Below, in pieces: positions 48,105 to 56,693 of a stretch of DNA of 64,000 nucleotides. Under the pieces are notes generated by a model. That model searched no databases. It worked only from the letters and a program-made list of their open reading frames with translations, and was not told where the DNA came from. The DNA is from Oecophyllibacter saccharovorans. GTDB taxonomy: Bacteria; Pseudomonadota; Alphaproteobacteria; Acetobacterales; Acetobacteraceae. The translations under genes and the position numbers were made by a program. Every line of letters starts with the position of its first letter. The stretch's first letter is position 1. Location of the stretch: contig NZ_CP038143.1 of NCBI RefSeq assembly GCF_006542375.1, forward strand, positions 930,001 through 994,000, written 5' to 3'.

Positions 48105-48562
48105 TCTGTGACTTCAGGAATTCAGTAAATATTGTTTTAGATCTTGAGGAAGCAGTACTGAATTATTTCCTGTAGCGATTCCGCGTCTCACTTATCTGCT
48201 TCTTGGGATCGGTGAGAGAGTGGAAAAGGCGGAAAACCCTGAAAAAGAAGACACGCTCTTCAAGCTGAAACAGCACGGAAAGAATCGGGAATCGATCCCA
48301 CATAAAGGATTAGGTTTCGCTTTTTCTGCCAGCGCTCTGGTGAATCTCGGGTGATTCGCGCTTGGCTGTGCTCCAGTTTTATTTGGAATGGGCGAGATAT
48401 GCCTGAATTCCCTGGCGTATTTCCTGCTTTTTGGTCCCGGCAGCGGATTGACTAAATATTAATGTTCTCTTATAGATCCATAAAACCCTGCAATCTGCGA
48501 GCGCGTTTCATGCTGTGGTGAGGGGAAGAAAGTTTTTTTCAGTCTGTTACGTGTGAGGGCCC
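48105..48562. other. 458-bp AT-richer spacer upstream of the 48563 gene
   Basis: No gene seen on either strand. Composition is noticeably more AT-rich than flanking genes, and a clear promoter lies at 48448-48476. The remainder is unassigned. Confidence 0.55.
48448..48476 (+). promoter_or_regulatory. Sigma-70 promoter for the 48563 gene
   Basis: TTGACT (48448-48453), 17-bp spacer AT-rich, TATAGA (48471-48476): 5/6 and 5/6 to consensus with ideal spacing. It predicts a leader of about 80 nt. Confidence 0.8.
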
Positions 48563-49489
48563 ATGCCGTTTATCACAGTTGTAGGGGCATCGAGTCAGCC
48601 ATTTGCCCTGAATGTTGCAAGCCAGCGTACCAATACGCTGGGAAGCCAGTTTCACGAGGCTATCGTCAGCATGCGCGCCGATGCGCCTGTGGCGAACGCT
48701 TCCGTTGGTGGTGCTGATCAGCAGCCTGCCTGGGGCGGTCTGACGCCGAGCAGCCTGCCTGAGAACACGGCCGTCTCCGGCCAGCATCCTTATGCTTCCC
48801 TGTTCCGCGACACCCACCTGCAGGCCAGCGGTCTGCATCCTGCCAGCGTCAGCGGCGCCCTGAGCGACACCATTTCCGCCGGTGGAGATCTGCATCTGAC
48901 GCAGGGCGTGGCTTCCCATACGGATCTGAGCTTCATCAGCGGTCCCGGTTCCGTCACGGGCGCCGGCCAGGCCAGCCTCTTTGGGGCACACGGGCAGATC
49001 GCCAACTATCTGGCCCAGCAGGCTGCTGCCCGTCAGAGCCAGCAGCTGGCCCGATTTGATACCCTGCATGGCGCCCATCATAACGGTCAGTCCATTCTGC
49101 CGCAGGCCGCTTCCTCGCATGCGGTGCTCAATGCCTGGAATGAACACCAGCATGGCCAGCAGGCTAGCGTTGCCGGGGCGATGCAGGCGGACACCGTGCA
49201 TGGCGCCAAGGGCGTGACGGTTCCGGGCGCGCAGAAGAACGCGGCCCAGGATCTGCTGAAGTTCCTCGATAGCTCCAAGGCTCAGCACAACGTGCTGAAG
49301 GATTTCGGCAGCTCTGCCGGCAACATGGTCGGCCTGAACCCGCAGCACGGTCAGGGCGGTGCCCAGAGCGCCATGAGCGTGCTGGGTGGCGGCCTGTTCG
49401 ACAAGAGCGGTGCGCACAAATCGTCCCAGATCACCTTCCTGGACGATCAGTACGCCCAGAAGCACTCTCATCCGTTCAAGTCGCACTGA
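48563..49489 (+). CDS. Unknown His/Ala/Ser/Gln-rich protein with its own promoter and terminator
   Basis: A 308-residue protein that I cannot place in any family. It has no cysteine, no signal peptide by eye and no membrane segment. It is rich in Ala, Ser, Gly, Gln and His (LHPASVSGALSDTISAGG, RFDTLHGAHHNGQSILP, QDLLKFLDSSKAQHNVLKD) with few charged residues. The C terminus ends SSQITFLDDQYAQKHSHPFK SH. The composition suggests a flexible or secreted non-classical protein. ATG 48563 follows GTGAGGG. A strong promoter stands before it and a double hairpin terminator behind, so it is a single-gene transcript, probably well expressed. Confidence 0.7.
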   Translation: MPFITVVGASSQPFALNVASQRTNTLGSQFHEAIVSMRADAPVANASVGGADQQPAWGGLTPSSLPENTAVSGQHPYASLFRDTHLQASGLHPASVSGALSDTISAGGDLHLTQGVASHTDLSFISGPGSVTGAGQASLFGAHGQIANYLAQQAAARQSQQLARFDTLHGAHHNGQSILPQAASSHAVLNAWNEHQHGQQASVAGAMQADTVHGAKGVTVPGAQKNAAQDLLKFLDSSKAQHNVLKDFGSSAGNMVGLNPQHGQGGAQSAMSVLGGGLFDKSGAHKSSQITFLDDQYAQKHSHPFKSH

Positions 49490-49501
49490 TTGGTCGGTTC
49501 C

Positions 49502-49573
49502 GGAGCCGCATAAAGCGGCTCCAAGGAAACCGAAAAAAAGGCCATGTTCCCGAAGGGACATGGCCTTTTTCTT
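49502..49573 (+). terminator. Tandem hairpin terminator after the 48563 gene
   Basis: A first hairpin (GGAGCCGC 49502-49509 with GCGGCTCC 49515-49522) is followed by an intrinsic terminator with stem GGCCATGTTCCC/GGGACATGGCC and T-run TTTTTCTT (49533-49573). The A-run before the second stem also makes it usable for the convergent helicase gene. Confidence 0.88.
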
Positions 49574-49629
49574 GTGGTGCTTGAAAGCGTTTTCCGGGCT
49601 TTTCGGAGCCTCCCGATTTCAGCTGGGGC

Positions 49630-51165
49630 TTACCACAGCTCACGCTCCGCCTTGAGGTCATGATTCCTGCGTGCCGTGCGACGTGCGCTCCGGCGTTCCT
49701 TCATTTCCCAGCGTAGTCTTTCGGTGATCCTGATCACGTGGAGATCATGCTGGGTGCGCGAGCAGGCGACATACATGAGCCGGCGCTTGTCGCGCCCCTG
49801 TTCGGCAATGTTGTAAGTATCCACGTAGACATGGGGGATGGAACGTCCCTGCGCGCTGTGGATAGTCTGAGAGTAGGGAGACTTCAGGTTGGCCAGGAGC
49901 TTCAGGCTGTCGACCTCAGCGCGGGTCTCGTCATACTCGTCCATTCGCCGCTCGGCAAAGAGCCGGCTGCATTCCTGATAGAGCGTATCCAGCAGATCAA
50001 GAAAGCGGGTCTGGTCCTCGGGCGAGACACAGCGGATCTCCCCTTCCACGTTCATGTCCAGATTGCGCACGCGCAGGTGGTAGACCGGACAGGTGAAGTC
50101 GCGGGCCAGGGTCTGTTCAGCCACACCGAGAATTTCCAGAATCTGAATGATGTTGCCACGGTGGCCGAGATGACGGCGCTTCCAGGGAATGTGGCGGCCA
50201 AGCCGGAGATATTCCCCGACGCAATAAACCTCATCTCCATAAAGCGCGTGGTGGGCAAGGCGTTTGACCTGCTCTACCGCAGTATTGGTATAGGCCAGGT
50301 AAGTGATCTTCCAGGGATCGGGTGACTTCTTGAGGTGCTCGAGAAAAGCTTCGATCATTTCATGGCGGGTGTCGTAAACGATGATCTGGGAGACATCGCC
50401 GAACTGGTTGACTTCCCGCACGGTTTTCTGGGGCCAGACCAGCCTGTGGCGCAGTTCCTGGCAAAGTTGCAGCACAGGCCCTGAATTGCGCATCTGCTCT
50501 GTCAGGGTCATGTGCGGCATTTTGTCAAAGACATGGCTGGCATCGCGGCGCATGACAGGTTGAAGCTGGTTTGAATCCCCCAGATAGATGACAGGAATAT
50601 CGCGGGAAGCTTTTTCGATCTCTCCCAGCTCATATTCTCCGATCATCGAGACTTCATCGGCAAAGATGATGCCGAAGCCGTCAATGTTCCGGAAAGCGCC
50701 TTTAGGGAAGTAATCCTGTCCTGTCACACGGTCAGCCTGCGGCCCCTGGCCCAGAAAGGCGGCGACCGTCATGAGAACCACCGGAGGATCTTCCCCTTCG
50801 ATCCAGGCCGGGTTGAGACGGTGGGTGAACTGCAGTTTGGCCACATGGGTAGGGCACAGGATAAGAATCCGTCCCTTGCGGTGGCGGCGTTTCATCAGCT
50901 CGGCAATGGCTGCACAGGCGGTGAAGCTCTTACCTGTTCCGGCGGGGCCGTTGAGATAGAACTGACCGTTCTCCATTTCCAGAATATGGTGCACGGCCTT
51001 GCGCTGCTGCTCATTGAGCGAGGCCAGAACGTCACCCGAAAAAAGCGCCTTGCGTTCTTTTCTGGAAGAAGATTGGTGGTGGTCGGAAGAAGAGTCTGCC
51101 TCATTGCCTGCAGCGGCCGGGATGCCGTCAGTCGGCAAGGGAGCGGCGTCATTTCTCTCGTTCAT
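49630..51165 (-). CDS. SF1B (Dda/Pif1-like) DNA helicase
   Basis: A 511-residue ATP-dependent helicase. The motifs in order are Q-region LNEQQRKAVHHIL, motif I GPAGTGKSFTA, Ib CPTHVAKLQF, motif II FADEVSMIGEYE, motif III LGDSNQLQPVMRRD, motif IV YLAYTNTAVEQV, motif V TIHSAQGRSIPHVY and motif VI YVACSRTQHDLHVI. This is the arrangement of the 5'-3' Dda/RecD2/Pif1 branch, and the length is closest to phage T4 Dda. The first 40 residues are polar and disordered. ATG 51165 is preferred over the in-frame TTG at 51171. It stands alone on its strand. Confidence 0.88.
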   Translation of the reverse strand: MNERNDAAPLPTDGIPAAAGNEADSSSDHHQSSSRKERKALFSGDVLASLNEQQRKAVHHILEMENGQFYLNGPAGTGKSFTACAAIAELMKRRHRKGRILILCPTHVAKLQFTHRLNPAWIEGEDPPVVLMTVAAFLGQGPQADRVTGQDYFPKGAFRNIDGFGIIFADEVSMIGEYELGEIEKASRDIPVIYLGDSNQLQPVMRRDASHVFDKMPHMTLTEQMRNSGPVLQLCQELRHRLVWPQKTVREVNQFGDVSQIIVYDTRHEMIEAFLEHLKKSPDPWKITYLAYTNTAVEQVKRLAHHALYGDEVYCVGEYLRLGRHIPWKRRHLGHRGNIIQILEILGVAEQTLARDFTCPVYHLRVRNLDMNVEGEIRCVSPEDQTRFLDLLDTLYQECSRLFAERRMDEYDETRAEVDSLKLLANLKSPYSQTIHSAQGRSIPHVYVDTYNIAEQGRDKRRLMYVACSRTQHDLHVIRITERLRWEMKERRSARRTARRNHDLKAERELW

Positions 51166-51387
51166 CAGCAATCAGTCCCGAGTTTGCAACAGCCCAGGTC
51201 CTGCCAGCGCCTTACAGAAGAGTAAAGGCTGGCGGAAGGGCCATTTCAGTCACATGCCTTTGGCGGCAGTCTTCTTCAAGAGATCACGTTAGGAGAAAAG
51301 CGCAGGCAGGAAAAGGCACCGCCTGACGGTAATGCTCTGCTGAAACCGACTGTTTCACAGTGAATGATAAGATGAGTTTTTGCAGAA

Positions 51388-51462
51388 TGGCTGGGACGGG
51401 AGGATTCGAACCTCCGCATGGCGGAATCAAAATCCGCTGCCTTACCACTTGGCTACGTCCCA
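51388..51462 (-). tRNA. tRNA-Gln (anticodon UUG)
   Basis: 75-nt cloverleaf on the minus strand with CCA encoded. The acceptor stem TGGGACG pairs with CGTCCCA, the anticodon stem GCGGA/TCCGC frames the loop TTTTGAT with anticodon TTG, and the T-arm is GGAGG-TTCGAAT-CCTCC. Confidence 0.96.
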
Positions 51463-51532
51463 AGGCTGAAGAGGTTTTACAGTCCTCCCTCCCGAAGGTA
51501 AAGGCCCTAGCTGGGCTGAAGCCGGGGAGAAT

Positions 51533-52333
51533 TCAGAGGGGCGGAGGCACATAATCCGGCAGATCGTCATCATCCTCTTCCGTCTCCATGACGAAGGTCT
51601 CTGTGACGCAACCGGAGTTGAAATCCTCTCTTTCAGTTCTGTCCCCAGACCCGCTGGGAGCAGCTTCATGGTCGGTCGGGGGGGAAACCGATTCAGGTTC
51701 AGGGAGGGGCTTGAGCAGCCCTAGACGCTCGGCGCGGTCCAAAGCACCGTCAAGGGCCTGCATGGTTTCAGAGAGGTCCGGGCTGGTATCACACTCCCAG
51801 GCACGCAGGGTGTGGCTCCAGATGCCCAGCAGGGCCTGCAGGCGTACCGCACCGCCCAGGCCGCGGCAATCCAGACCGGCGCTGTCGGCCATCCATTTCA
51901 TGCTGTCGAACGTGGCCGCCCCCAGCCCCGCTGCCAGTGGGGGATCAAAGGGCAGGCCGTGCATGACGGCCCGCACCCCTTCACGGAAGGACTGGAATAC
52001 GTCGATACGGTGCATGAGACGCTCGAAAAGACGTTCACGTACAGTCCGCCCGCCGTTGCTCTCCCCCAGGGCCGCGTCATCGGCCAGGCGGTTGAGAGTC
52101 AGGAGAAGCTGGATCTTGAAGGGATAGCGGTTGCGTACTTCAACCACCGCGAGCCCGGCTGCCTGGGCGGCCATAACGAGCGAAAACCGGTGCCATCCTT
52201 CCCGGCCCGCCAGGTCCATGGCGGCTTTCAGCAGGGCCAGATCGAAGTTGTCTGCGCCAACCATGGCCGTTTCTGAAGCGCGCTCCGCAGAGAAAGAAAG
52301 GGGAAAGCCACCGGCCTGCATGTCAGATTCCAT
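51533..52333 (-). CDS. TetR-like helical protein downstream of proC
   Basis: A protein of about 266 residues. Residues about 30-80 (LALLKAAMDLAGREGWHRFS, LVMAAQAAGLAVVEVRNRYP) look like a helix-turn-helix with TetR-type spacing, and the following 130 residues are Ala/Leu-rich helices as in TetR ligand-binding domains (or the COQ9-like fold). The C terminus is acidic and disordered (EEDDDDLPDYVPPPL). The DNA-binding role is inferred; the motif is not strong. ATG 52333 lies 16 bp after the proC stop, so both are probably co-transcribed, and proC-ubiK precede it. Confidence 0.65.
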   Translation of the reverse strand: MESDMQAGGFPLSFSAERASETAMVGADNFDLALLKAAMDLAGREGWHRFSLVMAAQAAGLAVVEVRNRYPFKIQLLLTLNRLADDAALGESNGGRTVRERLFERLMHRIDVFQSFREGVRAVMHGLPFDPPLAAGLGAATFDSMKWMADSAGLDCRGLGGAVRLQALLGIWSHTLRAWECDTSPDLSETMQALDGALDRAERLGLLKPLPEPESVSPPTDHEAAPSGSGDRTEREDFNSGCVTETFVMETEEDDDDLPDYVPPPL

Positions 52334-52349
52334 TGAGCTGCTCGGGATC

Positions 52350-53198
52350 TCAGTCGTCCAGTTCCGCAGCCCGTTTGGCGGCTGCGCGGGTGGCTTGGGG
52401 AACAGTGCGCGGCCAGGCATCAGGTGCGCTCAGAACGTCGAGCGCTGCGGCCGTTGTGCCGTTGGGGCTGGTGACGTTCTGGCGCAGCGTTGCCGCTGAT
52501 TGCGGCAGGTCGTGCAGCATCTTTCCCGCGCCATAGATCATGTTGCGCGCCAGCTGCGTGGCTGTCTCGCGGCTCAATCCCAGCTCCACCCCCGATTTTT
52601 CCAGCAGCTCCGCCAGCAGGAACACATAGGCCGGCCCCGAGCCGGAAAGCGCTGTGACGGCGCGCAAATCCTCTTCCTTCGGTACTTCAACCACGGCACT
52701 CACGTCACTCATGAGCTGATGGGCGAGGGCTTTCATGGGGGCTGAAACAGTCGGCCCGGCATAGAGCCCGGTCGTGCCGGCATTAACACTGGAGGGGGTA
52801 TTGGGTATGGCGCGGATGACGGCCATGTCCGGATTGCCGCAGGCGCGCGCCAGATCCGCGCAGCTCTTGCCAGCCATGATGGAAAGCAGCGTACTGTGTG
52901 TCAGGCCTTTGCCCAAGTGCTCCCGAAGGGCTGCAAGCAGTTCTGCCGCGCCGGCCGGTTTGACCGCCAGCACGATGAGGGCTGGCGCCAGATCGGCGGG
53001 CAGGTCCTTTACCTGGCGGTAGATCGGCGCATTGCCGGGGGCTTTTTCAAGTTTATGGTCAAGGATGACCAGGCGTGGCGGATGGGCGCTGGCTGCCCAT
53101 CCCTGCGCCAGGGCCGAGCCCATCCGCCCGCAGCCGGCAAGAAGGATCACGGGCGCATCTGAGGAAGAAGGGGCGGAAGCGGGATGTGGCGCAGTCAT
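52350..53198 (-). CDS. proC: Pyrroline-5-carboxylate reductase
   Basis: Last step of proline synthesis, NAD(P)H-dependent. The 282 residues include the Rossmann motif LLAGCGRMGSALAQGW, LAVKPAGAAELLAAL, the family signature IRAIPNTPSSVNAGTTGLYA, and the C-terminal helical dimerisation domain with ALSGSGPAYVFLLAELLE, TSPNGTTAAALDVL. It lies 82 bp after ubiK on the same strand and 16 bp before the TetR-like gene. Confidence 0.96.
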   Translation of the reverse strand: MTAPHPASAPSSSDAPVILLAGCGRMGSALAQGWAASAHPPRLVILDHKLEKAPGNAPIYRQVKDLPADLAPALIVLAVKPAGAAELLAALREHLGKGLTHSTLLSIMAGKSCADLARACGNPDMAVIRAIPNTPSSVNAGTTGLYAGPTVSAPMKALAHQLMSDVSAVVEVPKEEDLRAVTALSGSGPAYVFLLAELLEKSGVELGLSRETATQLARNMIYGAGKMLHDLPQSAATLRQNVTSPNGTTAAALDVLSAPDAWPRTVPQATRAAAKRAAELDD

Positions 53199-53280
53199 AT
53201 CAAGAGCCTTTTGAAAAACAGATCGGGAACCGGGCCGGACCGGGATGGCAACGGGTCAGGCGCGAAAGAAACACTGGCGT

Positions 53281-53577
53281 TCAGGCTGCGTGGTGTTTCT
53301 TCTGTTTGGAATCATTGAGGCGACGTTCCAGCTGATCGACGCGTTCTGTCAGAGCGGCCACCTGACCTGACAGTTTTTCTTCGGCCAGGCGTGCCCGGCT
53401 GGCCATTTCGCAGACAGCTTCGAACTCATCGCGCCGCACGAGATCAAGGGCATTGACGAGCTCGTCGATTCGGGCCTGCACGAGCGCATGGACCTCTTCA
53501 CGCGCGCCGCTGAAAGCGGAGAAGGCCGTACCGGCAAGACCGGTGAGATCGTCGAAGATGCGGGGGCGGTCAGCCAT
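53281..53577 (-). CDS. ubiK: UbiK ubiquinone-biosynthesis accessory factor
   Basis: A 98-residue, helical, coiled-coil protein of the BMFP/DUF526 family: FDDLTGLAGTAFSAFSGARE, VHALVQARIDELVNALDLVR, FEAVCEMASRARLAEEKLSG, AALTERVDQLERRL and a Lys/His tail. In E. coli UbiK helps assemble the Ubi complex on membranes. It is divergent from hldD and precedes proC. Confidence 0.88.
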   Translation of the reverse strand: MADRPRIFDDLTGLAGTAFSAFSGAREEVHALVQARIDELVNALDLVRRDEFEAVCEMASRARLAEEKLSGQVAALTERVDQLERRLNDSKQKKHHAA

Positions 53578-53685
53578 GAGGGAACTCCCGGACAGTGTAG
53601 GTTGTGACGCAGGGCGGAACGAAGGGGCCCCTTCGGATTTCTGATGAGTCTTTGACCCTTTTTCGCGCCCGACTATACAGGAAGA

Positions 53686-54780
53686 ATGATGATCGTCACC
53701 GGCGGGGCCGGATTTATAGGCTCATGTCTGCAGGCAGCCCTGTTCCGGCGTGGCGAGGACACGGTCGTGGTGGACCATCTGGGCCAGCAGGGCAAGTGGC
53801 GCAATCTGGCAGCCCATCCCCCCTCTGAAATCGTCAGTCCGCAGGCGCTGGAAGGTTTTCTTGAAACACTGCGCGCGCACGGCCGGAAACCGCGTGCGCT
53901 CCTGCATCTGGGCGCGATCAGCGCCACTACGGCTTGTGACGGGGACCTGGTCTGGCAGACCAACGTGGCTCTCTCGCAGCGGCTCTGGCAGTGGTGTGCG
54001 CAGATGGAGGTGCCCTTTATCTATGCGTCTTCTGCCGCGACTTACGGCAATGGCGCTTGCGGTGCAGCCAACCCTGCTGGCCATGAAACTGCCGAGGAAG
54101 CAGGTGAAGGCGGCCCAACCGCGTTTCAGGACGGTCTTGCCGGCGTGCCCGGCCTGCGCCCGCTCAATCTGTATGGCTGGTCCAAACAGGCCTTTGATCT
54201 GTGGGTCAGAACAACCCTGGAACGTGGGGACCCGTCACCGCCGCAATGGGCGGGGCTGAAGTTTTTCAATGTCTACGGTCCCAATGAATACCACAAGCAA
54301 GAGATGGTCTCGGTGGTGAAGGTCAAATATGATGAAGTCCGGGCGGGCCGGCCGGTGACGCTTTTCCGCTCTGACGGGGCCGGTCTGGCCGATGGCCACC
54401 AGAGACGTGATTTCATCTGGGTGGGAGATGCGGTGCGCGTCATGCTGTGGCTGCTGGACCATCCGCAGGTCAGCGGTCTGTTCAACTGCGGCACCGGCGC
54501 GGCGCGGACTTATCTTGACCTGGCCCGTTTGACCTGTCGGGCGGCAGGGCGTCCTGAAGACATCGCTTTCGTGCCGATGCCTGAAAAACTGCAGGGGCAG
54601 TATCAGTCCTACACCTGTGCAGACCTTACACGCCTGCGTGCCGCCGGCTATACCGCCCCTTTCACGAGCCTTGAAGACGGGATCAGCATGTATGTGGAAC
54701 AGTTTCTCATGAGGGGATCGCAGGCCTGTCTGGATGACCCGTCACAGGGGGCCGCGCGCTGGGCAGGAGGTTACCTGTGA
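53686..54780 (+). CDS. hldD: ADP-L-glycero-D-manno-heptose 6-epimerase
   Basis: Makes ADP-L-glycero-D-manno-heptose for the inner core of lipopolysaccharide. The 364 residues of an extended SDR fold show VTGGAGFIGSCL, HLGAISATTACDGDLVWQTN, the YASSAATYG and LYGWSKQAFD catalytic region, and LKFFNVYGPNEYHKQEM with RDFIWVGDAVRVMLWLLDHP, the specific HldD signatures. Relatives run to about 310-330 residues, so an insert of about 30 (residues 125-155, Gly/Ala/Glu-rich) is notable. ATG 53689 fits the ribosome site AGGAAGA slightly better than 53686. It overlaps lgt by 4 bp. Confidence 0.93.
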   Translation: MMIVTGGAGFIGSCLQAALFRRGEDTVVVDHLGQQGKWRNLAAHPPSEIVSPQALEGFLETLRAHGRKPRALLHLGAISATTACDGDLVWQTNVALSQRLWQWCAQMEVPFIYASSAATYGNGACGAANPAGHETAEEAGEGGPTAFQDGLAGVPGLRPLNLYGWSKQAFDLWVRTTLERGDPSPPQWAGLKFFNVYGPNEYHKQEMVSVVKVKYDEVRAGRPVTLFRSDGAGLADGHQRRDFIWVGDAVRVMLWLLDHPQVSGLFNCGTGAARTYLDLARLTCRAAGRPEDIAFVPMPEKLQGQYQSYTCADLTRLRAAGYTAPFTSLEDGISMYVEQFLMRGSQACLDDPSQGAARWAGGYL

Positions 54781-55667
54781 GTGCGCCGCTGATGTTTCCG
54801 GCCATTGATCCGGTCGCCTTTCATCTGGGGCCCTTCAGCGTGCGCTGGTATGCCCTGGCCTATATCACGGCCTTCATCATCGCCCTGCCCATCGCGCGCC
54901 GTCTCTGCGCGCTTCGCCCGATTGTCGCGGGCCCGCGGACAGTCGATGACTTCCTGTTCTACGCCGTTCTGGGCGTGTTGCTCGGCGGTCGGCTGGGCTA
55001 CGTGCTGTTCTACAGGCCGCTTTTCTATCTCTCCCATCCGCTGGCCATTCTCGAAACCTGGAAGGGCGGCATGTCCTTTCATGGCGGTGCGCTCGGGGTC
55101 ATTCTGGCACTGGCTTTCTACTGCTACCGGCGTAAGCTGTCGTTTCTGGGCTTCTCCGACCGTATCACAGTCGTGATTCCCATCGGGCTGGCGCTGGGCC
55201 GGTGCGCTAATTTCATCAATGGCGAATTGTGGGGCCGCCCTGCGCCAGCAGGCTGGCCGGGCGCGATGATCTTCCCGGCTGCCGGTCCCATGCCCCGTTT
55301 CCCGTCCGAACTCTATGAAGCCGCGACGGAAGGCGTGCTGCTGCTTGGGGGCCTGCTGGTGGCAGCCAGTTTCCAGGCGGTCCGTGCGCGGCCCGGTCTG
55401 CTGTCAGGCCTGTTTCTGACCGGCTATGCCTGTGCCCGGGCCTTCTGCGAGCTATTTCGCGAGCCGGATGCCAATATCGGCTATCTCGCCGGCGGCGTGA
55501 CCATGGGGCAGGTGTTGTGCCTGCCGATGGCCCTGGCGGGGGCTGCACTGGTCGTTCACGCTCTCATGCGCCCCCCTGTCATGACCCTGTTCATGAGCCC
55601 TGGCGCGGAAGTGGGCTTCGTGCCGGAAAGCGCTGCTGGGCCAGAGTCGGAAACTGGTTCAGAATGA
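54777..55667 (+). CDS. lgt: Prolipoprotein diacylglyceryl transferase
   Basis: First step of lipoprotein maturation, moving diacylglycerol from phosphatidylglycerol to the lipobox cysteine, in the inner membrane. The 296 residues have about seven hydrophobic segments, an HGGALGV motif, the signature GRCANFINGELWGRP, and FREPDANIGYL. The start is GTG 54777, overlapping the hldD stop with GTGA; AGGAGG lies 6 bp before it. The C-terminal 40 residues are loosely acidic. It is 31 bp from pgeF. Confidence 0.95.
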   Translation: MSAPLMFPAIDPVAFHLGPFSVRWYALAYITAFIIALPIARRLCALRPIVAGPRTVDDFLFYAVLGVLLGGRLGYVLFYRPLFYLSHPLAILETWKGGMSFHGGALGVILALAFYCYRRKLSFLGFSDRITVVIPIGLALGRCANFINGELWGRPAPAGWPGAMIFPAAGPMPRFPSELYEAATEGVLLLGGLLVAASFQAVRARPGLLSGLFLTGYACARAFCELFREPDANIGYLAGGVTMGQVLCLPMALAGAALVVHALMRPPVMTLFMSPGAEVGFVPESAAGPESETGSE

Positions 55668-55698
55668 GCCTTTTGCGCCTGAAGGAGCCGAGCCGGTC

Positions 55699-56517
55699 AT
55701 GAGCCAGGGACAGAATACCTCCTCTCAGCGCCAAAGCGTGACACCGTTGCGGGTCGGGCTGCTGGAGGTGCCACATGGTTTTTTCACGCGTGAGGGTGGG
55801 GTGTCGCCCGCGCCGTGTGCAACGCTGAACGGGGGGATCAACACGGTTGACGCGCCCCGGAACGTGGAGGAAAACCGTCGCCGCATCGCAGACTGCCTGG
55901 ATGTGACACCGCAGAACATGCCGGCACTTCGGCAGGTGCACGGCAACAGGGTGATCGTGATCGGCCAGGACGTAGCGCCCCGGCCTGTTGCTGAAGGCGC
56001 GCCTCCTGAAGCGGATGCCGTCATTTCCGTCAATCCCGACTTTGCCGCCAGTGTTGCGACGGCTGATTGCGCGCCGGTGCTGCTGATGGCAGGTGACGGC
56101 AGCATCGTCGCAGCAGCGCATGCAGGCTGGCGCGGCGCGGTCGGCGGCATTCTTGAAGCGACGGTCAGACGGATGGAAGCGCTGGGCGCACGACATATCC
56201 GCGCTGTAGTGGGGCCTTGTATCGGGGCCAATTCCTACGAGATCGGCGCTGACATGCGCAACACGGTGCTACAGAGCCTGCCGGAAGGGGAAAGGGCGGA
56301 GGCGGAAAATTATTTCCGTCCCTCCTTCAGGGAAAACCATGCGCGTTTCGATCTGGCCGGTTTCTGCCTGTGGCGTCTGCGTCTGCTTGGGGTGGCGCAG
56401 GTGGAGAACATGGACGTTGATACCCTGACCGACCCACGTTTCTTCAGTTACCGCCGCGCCACGCTGGAAGGAAACGGAGAAACGGGCCGCCAGCTTTCGG
56501 TTATCCGGCCTCACTGA
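55699..56517 (+). CDS. pgeF: Peptidoglycan editing factor PgeF (polyphenol oxidase family)
   Basis: Copper/zinc-type hydrolase of the YfiH/DUF152 family that removes misplaced L-Ser from muropeptide precursors in E. coli. The 272 residues show EVPHGFFTREGGVS, LRQVHGNRVIVI, the metal/cysteine TADCAPVLLM, and AAAHAGWRGAVGG with VGPCIGANSYEIG. Lgt-pgeF adjacency is common, usually with a SAM-dependent methyltransferase gene (midA/NDUFAF7 type) between or near; none is here. The start ATG 55699 is 31 bp after lgt. Confidence 0.92.
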   Translation: MSQGQNTSSQRQSVTPLRVGLLEVPHGFFTREGGVSPAPCATLNGGINTVDAPRNVEENRRRIADCLDVTPQNMPALRQVHGNRVIVIGQDVAPRPVAEGAPPEADAVISVNPDFAASVATADCAPVLLMAGDGSIVAAAHAGWRGAVGGILEATVRRMEALGARHIRAVVGPCIGANSYEIGADMRNTVLQSLPEGERAEAENYFRPSFRENHARFDLAGFCLWRLRLLGVAQVENMDVDTLTDPRFFSYRRATLEGNGETGRQLSVIRPH

Positions 56518-56693
56518 TTGTCTTTGCAGGGTAATTCCGCTAAGGCGGGATGTCTTTGTGCCGGGGCACCCCTGGAGGTCCCGGCGCGTGGTTTTCCGTC
56601 TCTTGGCGGCAACTGGCCAGAATGTCGCAGGAAGCCGGAGCCTCTTTAGGCAGAACATGTATTTCTGATTTTTGACGCAGGAGCGTATTCAAC

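Noticed and set aside
51352-51367. TGTTTCACAGTGAATG resembling parS
   Set aside because: The palindrome is broken (CAGTGAATG instead of CGTGAAACA), so it fails the core consensus.
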